Below, piece after piece: positions 17,310 to 26,359 of a stretch of DNA of 64,000 nt. A model generated the notes under the pieces. That model made no database searches, was not told the DNA's origin, and was given only the letters and a program-made list of their open reading frames with translations. Source of the DNA: Bacillus sp. FJAT-22090. Its GTDB lineage: Bacteria > Bacillota > Bacilli > Bacillales_A > Planococcaceae. The stretch is from NCBI RefSeq assembly GCF_001278755.1, contig NZ_CP012601.1:2728001-2792000 (forward strand). Reading direction: 5' to 3'. Both the position numbers and the translations under genes were made by a program. Position 1 is the first letter of the stretch. Every line of letters starts with the position of its first letter.

Positions 17310-19016
17310 TATCCTTTCTTTAACATATTGCTTTACTTGTTCAGATGTCTGCAAAAACAAGGCTTTATCTACAAGTTCCTTCATTTCACTTTCCTTCAAA
17401 TGATTGATTTGATTTCTAGCTTTTAACATGGATGGCGCGCTTATAGAAAACTCATCTAATCCTAGCCCTAGCAATAATGGAATCGCTATGGAATCCCCAG
17501 CCATTTCTCCGCACATCCCTACCCACTTTCCTTTTGCATGTGCAGCGTCGATGACCATTTTGACTAATCTTAAGATTGCAGGATGATATGGTTGGTACAA
17601 ATAAGATACATGCTCGTTCATTCTATCCGCTGCCATTGTATATTGGATTAAATCATTCGTTCCTATACTAAAAAAATCAACTTCATTTGCAAATTGATCA
17701 GCCACTATTGCTGTAGAAGGAATTTCTACCATTATTCCAATTTCGATATGATTAGCTACCTCGAATCCTTCCTTTAAAAGAAATGCTTTTTCATCTAATA
17801 AAAGCCGCTTGGCTTCTCGGAATTCTTCTAGAGTTGCAATCATCGGGAACATAATTTTAAGATTTCCAAAATTACTTGCTCGGAGCAAAGCACGTAATTG
17901 AACTCGGAATAATTCTTGTTCTGCTAAACAAAGACGAATTGCTCGGAAGCCTAAAAATGGGTTTAACTCCTTAGATAAGTTCAAATAAGGAAGCTTTTTG
18001 TCGCCACCAATATCCAATGTTCTAACGACCACTGGCTTATCTTCCATCTTTTCTAGGACTTGTTTATATGCTTGAAATTGTTCTTCCTCTGTAGGAAAAG
18101 TATCTCTTTCCATATAAAGAAATTCAGTTCTGTAAAGGCCTACTCCCTCCCCTCCATGTGCAATGACACTTTCGATGTCCCGTGGCGAACCAATATTAGC
18201 AGCAACTTCAACTTGTTTACCATCTAACGTGATTGTTCGTTTATTTATAAGTAATGTTAATGTTTTCTTTTGAAGTTCTAGCATGTTTCGTCTCTCTATA
18301 TATAAATCAATCTTTTCTTTAGATGGATTTATAAAAACTTCTCCATTATCTCCATCAATAATTAGTAAATCCCCATTTTTTATAGAAGAGGTTGCATTTG
18401 ATGTACCTACAACAGAGGGTATCTCCAATGAGCGGGCCATAATAGCAGAATGGGATGTTCGTCCCCCCATGTCAGTTGTAAATCCCTTAGCGTATTTCTT
18501 ATTTAGTTGTGCGGTGTCAGAAGGAGCTAAATCTTTTGCAACTATTATTACCTCTTCATCAATCATTGCTATGTTAGGGAATTCTAACTTCAATAGCTTT
18601 GCTAATAGTCTTTTTGTGACATCTCTAATATCTGCGGCACGCTCCTGCATATATCCGTTATCCAATTGCTCAAACATCTCGATTAAAGCATCCGTAGTTT
18701 CTTGCAATGCAAACTCTACATTTACATTATCTACTTTTACTTTACTCTCAATTGTCCCCAATAGTTCTGGATCACTCAGAATTAGCAAATGAGCATCAAA
18801 AATTGCACCATGTTCTTCTCCTATACCATCTGCGGTACGATCTCTGATTTTTTGTATCTCTCTTTTTGCCTCTTGTAAAGCGGAGTGAAAACGAGTAATT
18901 TCTTCCTCCATGCTAGTAATGGCTTTTTTAATGATTGTAAGATCCGGTTCTACTAGCAAAAAAGCCTTCCCAATGGCAATTCCAGTGGATGCAGCTATCC
19001 CTTTTAAATTCACCAT
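17295..19016 (-). CDS. ptsI: PTS enzyme I (phosphoenolpyruvate-protein phosphotransferase)
   Basis: A 573-residue cytoplasmic enzyme that transfers phosphate from PEP to HPr, the first step of all PTS sugar uptake. The N-terminal domain begins [18 protein letters not shown]; the active-site block is [17 protein letters not shown] with His189. The PEP-binding C-terminal barrel shows [34 protein letters not shown] and GMCGEMAGD. Length and motifs are those of a full enzyme. Unlike B. subtilis, no ptsH (HPr) lies next to it; the upstream gap to 19195 holds only a terminator and promoter space. The ribosome site is weak (CAGGA). Confidence 0.96.
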   Translation of the reverse strand: MVNLKGIAASTGIAIGKAFLLVEPDLTIIKKAITSMEEEITRFHSALQEAKREIQKIRDRTADGIGEEHGAIFDAHLLILSDPELLGTIESKVKVDNVNVEFALQETTDALIEMFEQLDNGYMQERAADIRDVTKRLLAKLLKLEFPNIAMIDEEVIIVAKDLAPSDTAQLNKKYAKGFTTDMGGRTSHSAIMARSLEIPSVVGTSNATSSIKNGDLLIIDGDNGEVFINPSKEKIDLYIERRNMLELQKKTLTLLINKRTITLDGKQVEVAANIGSPRDIESVIAHGGEGVGLYRTEFLYMERDTFPTEEEQFQAYKQVLEKMEDKPVVVRTLDIGGDKKLPYLNLSKELNPFLGFRAIRLCLAEQELFRVQLRALLRASNFGNLKIMFPMIATLEEFREAKRLLLDEKAFLLKEGFEVANHIEIGIMVEIPSTAIVADQFANEVDFFSIGTNDLIQYTMAADRMNEHVSYLYQPYHPAILRLVKMVIDAAHAKGKWVGMCGEMAGDSIAIPLLLGLGLDEFSISAPSMLKARNQINHLKESEMKELVDKALFLQTSEQVKQYVKERINPTS

Positions 19017-19131
19017 GTAGTAGTCCTGAGAATTATTATATTGATTGTTCTAAACATCGATCGTCCCCTTCTTGCTATAAAATCTATTACCATCATAGTA
19101 AAGCAATACAATACTTATTCTTAAAAAAGAA

Positions 19132-19161
19132 AAAAGCCCGGATTGTTTTAACCGAACTTTT
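19132..19161 (-). terminator. Terminator of the germination operon
   Basis: Read on the minus strand, an AAAAG..CGG stem with CCG..CTTTT is followed by a T-run, 35 bases after the gerC-type stop. Confidence 0.65.
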
Positions 19162-19195
19162 CCTACTGTTGATATTTAGTACTTCCTCTTACAAA

Positions 19196-20308
19196 TTATC
19201 TTAAAATCCCAGTACTCAAAATAGAAGTATCCACTTGAATATCCCACTCTAACTTACTAATAGTTTCATTTGTTAATTCCTTATCCCAATTTCCTTTGTA
19301 GTGCATTCGAAAATTTTCAGTTAAACCTATTGGGTCCACTTCTAGTTTTTTAATTTCCTCCAAAAAATTACTAATGTCTTGTTCAACTTTTTTATTCACA
19401 TCTTTTTCCAGGTCAGCGATGTTATCTATACTTTTTAACTTGTTTTCTCTCTCGCCTCTATATTCTATTAAAGTACCTGACATTTTTAGCACAATGTTCA
19501 ATTTGGGTGCTTTTAAATCTTTATTACTTCTAATTTTTACTTTACTATCAATCAAGTCAATCAATAATTTTTCTTTTTGGTTTTCATTGTTAAGCTCGAT
19601 ATTTAGTGGTGCCAGTTTTTTTCTTCCTTGCAACGCCTGTATGATTAACCCTTCATTTGTAGATAAACTTTTGAGCATCCTTTTTTCTTTAAATAAAGCA
19701 ATGCCATCAATATCTATTTTCCCGTCTTTAGTTTTTAGGAATGGAACGATAGAGTCAAAATTAGGGTTGGTTTGTGTATACATAAAATCATGAATATTCG
19801 TATTTGGATTAAATGCTGTATTAACACTAGGCTGTAATAAATCGTTTAAATACATTATCACGCTAGGTTTATCTGGATATTCTTGTTTCAGCATATCTTC
19901 TGCACTTTCTTTAACTACTGCAATGAGTACTTTGTTACCAACTTCAGCGTTTCTATATAGCTGTTGAATTGCATTACGAACATCCCCTTGAAGTGCAAAT
20001 TGCTCATTAACAAGAACAACCCGTAATTGATTTAGTACTATCTTTTTATCAGAAAGTGCTTCTATTTCCACTATTCCTTTTGATATCAAATCAGTGGAAA
20101 CGCTGAAGATTTGTGTGTGCTCCTTCGCTTCTGGATCGTATTGCGGGATGGCTACCGTTATCTGTGTTTGCTCATCATCTATATAGTCAAATGCTAAGAC
20201 TCCTACCATGCCTACATCTTCAAGAGGTATTTTTAATTCTTTTTCTGTACAACCTGCTAAGAATATAAAGCAGAAAGTAATTGCAAGCAATTTTAATTTT
20301 CCTTTCAT
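19196..20308 (-). CDS. Spore germination lipoprotein, Ger(x)C family
   Basis: C subunit of a nutrient germinant receptor, 370 residues, anchored to the inner spore membrane by a lipoprotein signal ending FIFLAGC. Family features are visible in order: the N-terminal EL..LGLV-like VGMVGVLAFDYIDDEQ, DKKIVLNQLRVVLVNEQFA, and the C-terminal VEQDISNFLEEIKKLEVDPIGL (split: VEQDISNFLEEIKK and LEVDPIGL). That last block is typical of GerAC/GerBC. It overlaps the upstream permease gene by four bases. With the A and B subunits it makes a complete receptor; the germinant is not predictable. Confidence 0.93.
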   Translation of the reverse strand: MKGKLKLLAITFCFIFLAGCTEKELKIPLEDVGMVGVLAFDYIDDEQTQITVAIPQYDPEAKEHTQIFSVSTDLISKGIVEIEALSDKKIVLNQLRVVLVNEQFALQGDVRNAIQQLYRNAEVGNKVLIAVVKESAEDMLKQEYPDKPSVIMYLNDLLQPSVNTAFNPNTNIHDFMYTQTNPNFDSIVPFLKTKDGKIDIDGIALFKEKRMLKSLSTNEGLIIQALQGRKKLAPLNIELNNENQKEKLLIDLIDSKVKIRSNKDLKAPKLNIVLKMSGTLIEYRGERENKLKSIDNIADLEKDVNKKVEQDISNFLEEIKKLEVDPIGLTENFRMHYKGNWDKELTNETISKLEWDIQVDTSILSTGILR

Positions 20309-21384
20309 TGTTGCACCTTCTTTTTTCTAAGTACATGTACAATACTCAAAAATATTGGCCAAACTACCAGCAGATAACCTGCATAAAAGCTTCCCTCATA
20401 TAGTTTTTGCTTCATTTCATTAGAATAAGGGAAGATAATGATCAAAAAAACAACGGTAGTAAGTATATAAACATGAAGCTTGCTTTTTTTTGATCGAATG
20501 GAATCTAATCCTTTCTTCGCACTCCATAGGTATCCTGCCAATGAAGTAAAAACTAAAAATACCCACATCGTCATTCCAATAATATCTATTCTTTCTATAA
20601 AAGTAAGCTCACCTGCTTTAAACAATTGCAACACGGAGAATTCGACATTTTTTAATTGCCACTCTGAATAATACATAACACTTACAAATGTTGTTATGAG
20701 ACAAAGAATTATACTTATCCAAATTCCAATAGATGCATGTTTAAATGCCTTTTTTTGATTCACAATATAAGGATAATAAAACAAGATTAATTCATACCCA
20801 AGAATAGATAAATATCCTTTTCGTAAAGCTTCAAACATTTCTTTGAAATTGTAATTAAATAAAGGGAAAATATGACTTACATCTCCTTTTTCAATTGCCC
20901 ATCGTAAAAAATATAGCATAGGTAATGTTAAAAAAAATGCCATCATACAAAATCGTGCAATAGATTTTATACCACCTTGAACAATGTATATTAGAATCAA
21001 AATTAATAAAAATACAGGAGTAGTAATTTTTTGTTCCGGCAGGGCAGTAGTTTGAATGAGCTGCATATAATTACTGATGATTGCAGCTAGAAACAAAGTA
21101 AATTGTAGAACAAAAAATATATTTATACTTTTACCGATCCATTTACCTAACAAAAGCTCGTTTATTCGAAACAAATTTTCATTTGGAAATTTAGACATAA
21201 TCCATATCATTGGCCATAATGTTAAACTTGCAATTATACCTAGCAATAATGGAAAAAATGCCTCACTGTAACCTAAAGAACTAAGCCGTTGAGGAAGTGA
21301 AAGGATTCCAGTACCAAACATTGTACTTTGCGCCAAGAAAACTACGTGATAACCATTCAAAAGCTTCCGTTTGTTTGTACTCAA
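20305..21384 (-). CDS. Spore germination permease, GerAB family
   Basis: B subunit of the germinant receptor, 359 residues, ten predicted transmembrane helices of the APC-type fold. Characteristic blocks are GTGILSLPQRL near the start, IMSKFPNENLFRINELLLGKW, and EKGDVSHIFPLFNYN in the long loop. GerB-type proteins are thought to bind the germinant. It sits between the A gene (25 bases upstream) and the C gene (four-base overlap), the canonical gerA-operon order. Confidence 0.93.
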   Translation of the reverse strand: MSTNKRKLLNGYHVVFLAQSTMFGTGILSLPQRLSSLGYSEAFFPLLLGIIASLTLWPMIWIMSKFPNENLFRINELLLGKWIGKSINIFFVLQFTLFLAAIISNYMQLIQTTALPEQKITTPVFLLILILIYIVQGGIKSIARFCMMAFFLTLPMLYFLRWAIEKGDVSHIFPLFNYNFKEMFEALRKGYLSILGYELILFYYPYIVNQKKAFKHASIGIWISIILCLITTFVSVMYYSEWQLKNVEFSVLQLFKAGELTFIERIDIIGMTMWVFLVFTSLAGYLWSAKKGLDSIRSKKSKLHVYILTTVVFLIIIFPYSNEMKQKLYEGSFYAGYLLVVWPIFLSIVHVLRKKKVQQ

Positions 21385-21409
21385 CCTAACCTACCTCTCC
21401 AAACTGATT

Positions 21410-22876
21410 TTACTTTTTCTGTGATCTTGCTATTCCTGTTTTATTTTTAAGGAAAGCTATTGGAAACCTAAAAATACCATCCTTTAAGTCCCCTGCCTTT
21501 CTTGGTATAATCGGTGACATAAAAGGAGTTCCTAAGGAATTTAATCTAAGTAGATGTGCGATCAACCAAGCAAACGCAAGCATTTGACCCATTAATCCAA
21601 ACATCCCTGCCGAAATAATAAAGATATATCGAACAAATCTACTTGTATTACTCATTAAAAAGATAGGAGGAAGAAATGATAGTAATGCGGAGATTGCTAC
21701 TAATACAATTAGAATATTACTTATTAATCCTGCCTCCACTGCCGCTGTACCAATAACAATACCTCCTACGATACCTATCGTTTGTCCAACTTTTGCAGGC
21801 ATTCTAGATCCAGCTTCCCTTAGTACTTCTATAATTAACTCGAGAAACAAAACTTCAAAAAGAGGAGGAAAAGGAACTTTTGCCCTAGACTCCTGTAAAT
21901 TCAATAAAAGTTCATAGGGAAAAATTTCTGGGTGAAACGTTAATATCGATATATACATAGGAGTTATCATTATGGTTAAGAAAAAACCAAAAAATCGAAG
22001 GAAACGAAGTAAAGTAGCTGTTGTCCAACGATTATAATAATCTTCAATGGAAACAAACATCTCTAAAAAGGATGTAGGACAAATAAGTGCCGATTGGCTA
22101 TTATCCATAAATATCGCAATTCTTCCATCGACCAAATAATGTGTTATGCTATCAGGCCTAACCGACATATAGAACTGTGGAAAAGGTGAAAAGGGATTAT
22201 CCTCTATAAGCTGTTTTAATATAGAAATATCAGAGAAAGAAGGATGGTTTATTTTATCAATTCTGCCTCTTACCTTTTCAAGATTTTCTTTATTTACGAT
22301 GTCCTCCATATATAGAATAGAAATCTTTGTATTCGTTTCCGATCCAATCGTTCTATCTTCATTCTTTAACATTGGATTTCGAATACGTCTTCTTACTAAT
22401 GATATATTTGTTTCCAATGATTCTGTAAACGCATCTTGTGGCCCTATAACCGTTGATTCTGTCTCGGTATTTGTAATAGCCCGAGTAGGTGCACTATAAG
22501 TATCTATATTTAATAACAATTTTGTTTCGTGAAAATACAAAAGTGTATAACCTGAAATGAGTTTAGACGTGACCTCAGAGGCATTGGATGCATCCAACCT
22601 TTCAGATACTTGATGAATTTGATTTAAATGATTGGCAAGCGGAATTAAAACCATTGCTTGTAACGTCATTTTCTCTACAAGTGATTTGCTATAAATAACT
22701 GTAACTAATCCCTCATCGGTAGGTATTTTTTTATATATAACATCATTAATTTGACTGGTATACTGCTTGATTATTTCAATCGGTTGTTCCGGTTCCGATT
22801 GAGCTTTAGTTTTATTTTCTTCTCTTTTTTGAGATGGACGACCTATTGTGGTACGTACCAACTTACTATTTTTCAT
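21410..22876 (-). CDS. Spore germination protein, GerA family (A subunit)
   Basis: A 488-residue A subunit. The soluble N-terminal half (about 1-280) carries TLLYFHETKLLLN, GPQDAFTESLETNISLVRRR and VDGRIAIFMDNSQSA, followed by membrane helices with ESRAKVPFPPLFEVL and LREAGSRMPAKVGQTIGIVGG (split here as LREAGSRMP and GQTIGIVGG), the hallmark blocks of GerAA. The ATG at 22876 is taken over a GTG at 22885 that lies only three bases from the AAGGG ribosome site. It is first in the gerA-gerB-gerC operon. An AATACTA upstream could be a SigG -10, but I found no convincing -35. Confidence 0.93.
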   Translation of the reverse strand: MKNSKLVRTTIGRPSQKREENKTKAQSEPEQPIEIIKQYTSQINDVIYKKIPTDEGLVTVIYSKSLVEKMTLQAMVLIPLANHLNQIHQVSERLDASNASEVTSKLISGYTLLYFHETKLLLNIDTYSAPTRAITNTETESTVIGPQDAFTESLETNISLVRRRIRNPMLKNEDRTIGSETNTKISILYMEDIVNKENLEKVRGRIDKINHPSFSDISILKQLIEDNPFSPFPQFYMSVRPDSITHYLVDGRIAIFMDNSQSALICPTSFLEMFVSIEDYYNRWTTATLLRFLRFFGFFLTIMITPMYISILTFHPEIFPYELLLNLQESRAKVPFPPLFEVLFLELIIEVLREAGSRMPAKVGQTIGIVGGIVIGTAAVEAGLISNILIVLVAISALLSFLPPIFLMSNTSRFVRYIFIISAGMFGLMGQMLAFAWLIAHLLRLNSLGTPFMSPIIPRKAGDLKDGIFRFPIAFLKNKTGIARSQKK

Positions 22877-23021
22877 TCGTACCACTTACCCTTCTACAAG
22901 CTTTAATGACTAGTTTATCCATTTTAAATAATAGTATTCCATAATATCTAAAAGTGAATTGAGAACTTTTTCATACGAATTTCGTTCAAGTAAATAAGAA
23001 AAGAAAGAGGCGAGCGGTCAA

Positions 23022-23825
23022 GTGAAAGATTCGAAAGAATGGTTAACAGAAGAACTAACAAAGGTAGAGGCTTGGGAGAAAGATCAAAGTGATTTATGGT
23101 TTTGGGAAAAGCTCGGACGTCTCCCTTTTAAAATGATTGATAAATGGACACCTAAATTTATACAAAACAAAATAGGGGTACTTTTGGACGAGCTTGGTCA
23201 GTACGTTCAAACTGGTGGTAACTATTTAAGTTCTGTATCTAAGATCCCATCTTATTATCCTGATTTAGGAGTTGAAACATTAGAAGATGTACAAAAACTA
23301 TCTGTCTCTCTAATGGACAAATCAGTAGCCAATCTTACGAAAAATAGAAAAAACATCGCAACCATTCAAGGTGCTGGAACCGGCATTGGGGGAATTTTTA
23401 CACTTACACTGGATATTCCGCTCCTTTTAGGTTTACAGTTAAAAACTTTACAGGACATAGCCATTAGCTATGGTTACGATCCTAATGACAAAAAAGAACG
23501 TTTATTTATTATAAAATGCTTACAATTTGTGTCCGCTGATATTGTTGGAAAACAAACTATTATTTCACAATTATCGAAGTTTGATCATCACGATGAGACC
23601 ATCAAAAGAGAGGTTGTTTCAGAGATGCAAGGTTGGCGTGAGGTAGTTTTTGCTTATAGAGATCAATTCGGTTGGAAAAAGTTATTTCAAATGATTCCAA
23701 TAGCCGGACTAGTCTTTGGTGCCTTTATCAACCGATCCGCTGTGAATGATATTGCAGAAGCCGGTATTATGCTTTACCGTAAAAGAAGAATCAACGAGAA
23801 GCTAAACAAGAACGATCATTTATAA
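23022..23825 (+). CDS. EcsC family protein
   Basis: A 267-residue cytoplasmic protein of the EcsC family (PF12787-type), starting at GTG with an AAAGAGG ribosome site. Features are an acidic N-terminal helix (EWLTEELTKVEAWEKDQ), a Gly-rich amphipathic central part (TIQGAGTGIGGIFTLTLDIP) and the C-terminal IPIAGLVFGAFINRSAVNDI block. EcsC in B. subtilis is encoded with the EcsAB transporter, but here no such genes are adjacent. Function is unknown. It diverges from the ger operon. Confidence 0.85.
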   Translation: MKDSKEWLTEELTKVEAWEKDQSDLWFWEKLGRLPFKMIDKWTPKFIQNKIGVLLDELGQYVQTGGNYLSSVSKIPSYYPDLGVETLEDVQKLSVSLMDKSVANLTKNRKNIATIQGAGTGIGGIFTLTLDIPLLLGLQLKTLQDIAISYGYDPNDKKERLFIIKCLQFVSADIVGKQTIISQLSKFDHHDETIKREVVSEMQGWREVVFAYRDQFGWKKLFQMIPIAGLVFGAFINRSAVNDIAEAGIMLYRKRRINEKLNKNDHL

Positions 23826-23837
23826 TAACTAGTCAAA

Positions 23838-23882
23838 GACTTATGCCATTTAATCTCTATAAAATGGTATAAGTCCTTTTTT
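23838..23882. terminator. Convergent bidirectional terminator
   Basis: GACTTATGCCATTT (23838-23851) pairs with AAATGGTATAAGTC (23862-23875), one mismatch tolerated, followed by CTTTTTTAT on the plus strand and A-rich sequence on the other side. The minus-strand kinase-like gene stops inside it. Confidence 0.85.
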
Positions 23883-24458
23883 ATATAAATTACCAATACC
23901 ATCTAGTAATCTAGCAGATAATTTCTTTGGAAAATAACGTTTTCTATAAAACTGTCTATGGAATTTTTTTAGATGATTCCAACGCATACATTCTTTTGAT
24001 TGTCTATAACGAGCAACATCAATAATCTTAATGTCCCCATTGGGTGTAATAATAATGTTACGTAAGTGAATATCAGAGGGATTTAATCCTTTATTCGAAG
24101 CTAACGATAGTGCTAGATCAATTTCTTTTACTTGGGTTGCGGTTATTTCATTTCCAAGCGTAACATTCTCAAATATCGTATCACCTTCAATAAAATCAAT
24201 TACTATATAATTGACCCCTGAATCATAAAGAATAGGGTAATAGTCAATTCCTTGAAGCAGTTGATAAATTTCTGCTTCCTCTTGTGCAACAAATATTAAG
24301 TCTGGATAGTACACTTTAATTGCAATGTTTGTTGATATTATTCTGAAAACAAATGCACTTCTTCCTACCCCTACAAGCTCTAAGGATTGATCATATGAAA
24401 TGAGTCGATTTTCTTCGTTTATAATGACTGAATTCGCAAGTGCATGATAATTATTCAA
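23850..24458 (-). CDS. Protein-kinase-like protein under manganese-riboswitch control
   Basis: A ~202-residue small Ser/Thr-kinase-fold protein. It shows a glycine loop VGVGRSAFVFRI, the ATP-lysine in AIKVYY, a catalytic-loop-like NPSDIHLRNIII and a DFG-like IKIIDVARY. It resembles YrzF-type kinases of Bacillus, from memory. The start is placed at TTG 24456-24458 (MNNYHALANS) with GGGGGT upstream; the longer frame would run backward through the riboswitch terminator and is rejected. The HRD-type histidine is replaced, so activity is uncertain. Its mRNA leader carries a yybP-ykoY aptamer and terminator, so expression should rise with Mn2+. Confidence 0.75.
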   Translation of the reverse strand: MNNYHALANSVIINEENRLISYDQSLELVGVGRSAFVFRIISTNIAIKVYYPDLIFVAQEEAEIYQLLQGIDYYPILYDSGVNYIVIDFIEGDTIFENVTLGNEITATQVKEIDLALSLASNKGLNPSDIHLRNIIITPNGDIKIIDVARYRQSKECMRWNHLKKFHRQFYRKRYFPKKLSARLLDGIGNLYKKGLIPFYRD

Positions 24459-24495
24459 GCTGTGACCCCCAATAAATAATAAAAAAGCTAACCGT

Positions 24496-24531
24496 AAAAA
24501 AAAACGACATAACCAATATTTGGTCATATCG
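24496..24531 (-). terminator. Riboswitch expression-platform terminator
   Basis: On the minus strand CGATATGACCAA and TTGGTTATGTCG (G-U wobbles allowed) form a stem followed by nine T, located between the aptamer and the kinase-like gene. An upstream ACCTTACCAA...TTGGTCAAGGT pairing can compete for the aptamer 3' strand, giving a plausible ligand-dependent switch. Confidence 0.85.
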
Positions 24532-24560
24532 TCTCTTAAACAAACCTTGACCAAATAATT

Positions 24561-24653
24561 GGTAAGGTCTCGCTAACAACTTTCGTTGCCAACAAAGCCG
24601 AGGAATCTATTCCTGTATTGACGACTTTGCCGTATAGTTACTCCCCTTAACGG
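24561..24653 (-). ncRNA. yybP-ykoY manganese riboswitch aptamer
   Basis: Read on the minus strand, the element opens TTAAGGGGAGTAACT and closes GCGAGACCTTACC, the two conserved halves that bind Mn2+. Between them are CAAAGTCGTCAAT, a GGAATAGATTCC hairpin, CGGCTTTGTTGGCA and ACGAAAGTTGT. The middle pairing CAAAGTCGTCAA/CGGCTTTGTTG closely follows the Lactococcus yybP-ykoY RNA whose structure is known. Members sense Mn2+ and usually turn on manganese exporters or related genes. Here a terminator and a kinase-like gene follow. Confidence 0.92.
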
Positions 24654-24678
24654 AAGATATTTTTTATTTTGTAGGCTT

Positions 24679-24707
24679 AGTATATGCGTTTCCAAATGGA
24701 GAGTCAA
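24679..24707 (-). promoter_or_regulatory. SigA-type promoter for the riboswitch leader
   Basis: TTGACT (24702-24707 on the minus strand) and TATACT (24679-24684) are separated by exactly 17 bases. This predicts a start near 24672 and a ~215-base leader containing the riboswitch. The -35 abuts the stop codon of the flanking gene. Confidence 0.85.
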
Positions 24708-25121
24708 TCATTTGAATTCGACAACCTGGGGCTCTTCCCCTTTTGTGTTCATTACCCTAATTTGTGTAGGAGTTATTTTTAATATAGTCAGATCTGGATC
24801 ATCCGGACCTGTAAACCAACCTTTTAAATCAGCATTCCACACTTTTTCCTTTACATTTTCTTCATCGGATTCCTCTACAGTACCTTCAATTTCTAAAAAA
24901 GAATCTCCTAGTCCTTTACCTTCATACCCAATTAGTATATGCGTGTTCGGATTTTTTTGAACATCTTCCACTTTGTGTGTCTTTTTACTAGTCGCAGTGT
25001 ACAGGATAAATTCATCGTTAAAGAAAGTCATATAGCGGGAGTGTGGTTTATTTTGCTGTATAGTCGCCATTGTACCAATTTTACTATCGTTTAAGATTTT
25101 AAGTGCTAATTCTTTTGCCAT
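24708..25121 (-). CDS. General stress protein 26-like pyridoxamine-phosphate-oxidase-fold protein (YdaG-like)
   Basis: A 137-residue split-barrel flavin-binding protein: KIGTMATIQQNKPHSRYMTFF, then LYTATSKKTHKVEDVQKNP, HILIGYEGKGLGDSFLEIEG, and a C-terminal TPTQIRVMN. It matches the GSP26/YdaG group of the PNPOx-like superfamily. These bind FMN or F420-like cofactors but are not proven pyridoxamine oxidases. The ATG at 25121 follows GGAAGGAGA; the ATG at 25142 overlaps that site and is rejected. A SigB-type promoter lies upstream (25159-25183), matching the stress control of ydaG in B. subtilis. Confidence 0.87.
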   Translation of the reverse strand: MAKELALKILNDSKIGTMATIQQNKPHSRYMTFFNDEFILYTATSKKTHKVEDVQKNPNTHILIGYEGKGLGDSFLEIEGTVEESDEENVKEKVWNADLKGWFTGPDDPDLTILKITPTQIRVMNTKGEEPQVVEFK

Positions 25122-25158
25122 ATATAAATCTTCTCCTTCCACTCATCTCCTTTTTATT

Positions 25159-25183
25159 ATTCCTTAAATAATCTTAATTAAAC
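25159..25183 (-). promoter_or_regulatory. SigB-type promoter
   Basis: GTTTAA (25178-25183, minus strand), 13-base spacer, AGGAAT (25159-25164); 11 of 12 positions fit the general-stress consensus GTTTAA/GGGWAT. It precedes the YdaG-like gene. Confidence 0.8.
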
Positions 25184-25203
25184 ATTGATTTTAGAATGAA
25201 ATA

Positions 25204-26076
25204 TTACCATATTTTCAGAAATTGAATAGCTCGTTGACGTCCCTTTTCCAATAAATCCTTTTTCATTTCTTCCGTCATATCAAATTGCGTAGCACTATAA
25301 TCCTCCACTGGAATAAAAATTATATTCTTTTCAATTGTTCTTGAAATGTATCTTTCATCATGTGCATTTTTCATTGTTGAAAATAGAGCTTCGAACAACT
25401 GTAGACCATTGTTTATTATATGTCCTGGAACATCCTCAGAGCTACCACTTAGCTTTAAACCAAGGACTGGTCGTTCCTTATTTCCATTATCATATATCCA
25501 CATGGGAAAGTTACTTAACACTCCACCATCCACTACTATTGTATCTCCAGTTCCTGTCTTTAATTTGATCGGTTCAAAGAAAAATGGAATCCCGCAGCTC
25601 ATTCGTATAGCTCGAGCAACAGGAAAACTGTCAGCAGATATTCCATAATCTCCTAAGTCGTCAGGAATCACAATCATTTTGCCATTCGTCAGATCCGAGG
25701 CAACTACTTTTAGTGAACCTGGTTGTAAATCAGAAAATGTATAAACACCTTTTATTGCAAGTTTTTCTAAAAACCAGTTTTCTAATGCTTTTCCTTGATA
25801 CAATCCCATACGCCAATACAAGTTTAACCATTTCATAAACGGAATGGGAAGAAGTGTTTTTCGAGGATCCAGTAGAGTGTTTGTATCCAGCTCATCTAGT
25901 AAATTTTCTATTTCTTTACTTGAAAAACCAGCAGCGATAAAAGCAGCTAGAATTGATCCCGCACTTGTTCCAGCAACTCGTTTGAAACGGTAACCTTTCT
26001 CTTCTAACACTTGATATGCGCCGACTAGGGCAAAACCCTTTAATCCACCTCCTGAAAACACCCCATCTATTAACAT
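25204..26076 (-). CDS. Patatin-like phospholipase family protein
   Basis: A 290-residue lipid acyl hydrolase with the Ser-Asp dyad of the patatin family. The oxyanion loop FSGGGLKGFA is at residues 7-16, nucleophile GTSAG has Ser38, SCGIPFFFEP is the conserved central block, and VVDGGVLSNFP holds the catalytic Asp near residue 190. There is no signal peptide, so it is probably cytoplasmic and acts on membrane lipid. It is a single gene; 26077-26205 upstream shows no other gene. Confidence 0.9.
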   Translation of the reverse strand: MLIDGVFSGGGLKGFALVGAYQVLEEKGYRFKRVAGTSAGSILAAFIAAGFSSKEIENLLDELDTNTLLDPRKTLLPIPFMKWLNLYWRMGLYQGKALENWFLEKLAIKGVYTFSDLQPGSLKVVASDLTNGKMIVIPDDLGDYGISADSFPVARAIRMSCGIPFFFEPIKLKTGTGDTIVVDGGVLSNFPMWIYDNGNKERPVLGLKLSGSSEDVPGHIINNGLQLFEALFSTMKNAHDERYISRTIEKNIIFIPVEDYSATQFDMTEEMKKDLLEKGRQRAIQFLKIW

Positions 26077-26205
26077 ATCTTTATCCCCCTTTTTTCTTGG
26101 TGTTGTTACACTTTAAGAGAAAAATAGGAATAATAGAACTAAAATTGTTGAAACATCTGCAACTCCATCACTTTTAGATAAATCTAACTAATTTAAAAAT
26201 TTTAA

Positions 26206-26234
26206 TTGATATTATTTATTTGCTTCGTTATAAT
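26206..26234 (+). promoter_or_regulatory. SigA-type promoter of the Nramp-related gene
   Basis: TTGATA (26206-26211), 17-base spacer, TATAAT (26229-26234). It predicts a start near 26241 and a ~119-base leader. Confidence 0.85.
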
Positions 26235-26259
26235 AAATCTATTATCGAAAAGCGTACTA

Positions 26260-26278
26260 TTGTACGATATACGTACAA
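26260..26278. promoter_or_regulatory. Candidate operator, 7-5-7 inverted repeat
   Basis: TTGTACG and CGTACAA flank ATATA about 20-38 bases downstream of the predicted start. The perfect symmetry and position suggest a repressor acting as a roadblock; no regulator gene is adjacent. Confidence 0.6.
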
Positions 26279-26359
26279 AATATGAATCTACTTTTTAATG
26301 CAAATGTTTTTGTCATTAGAGAAATGTAAGGGGTTACATGAACTAAAGGGGGAACATAC

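Noticed and set aside
22886-23021. SigG promoter for the gerA operon
   Set aside because: An AATACTA -10-like element is present, but no acceptable TGAATA-type -35 is found at 17-18 bases.
24459-24554. N-terminal transmembrane extension of the kinase-like protein
   Set aside because: The extra residues are a translation of the riboswitch terminator and its T-run; the TTG at 24458 has a GGGGG ribosome site.
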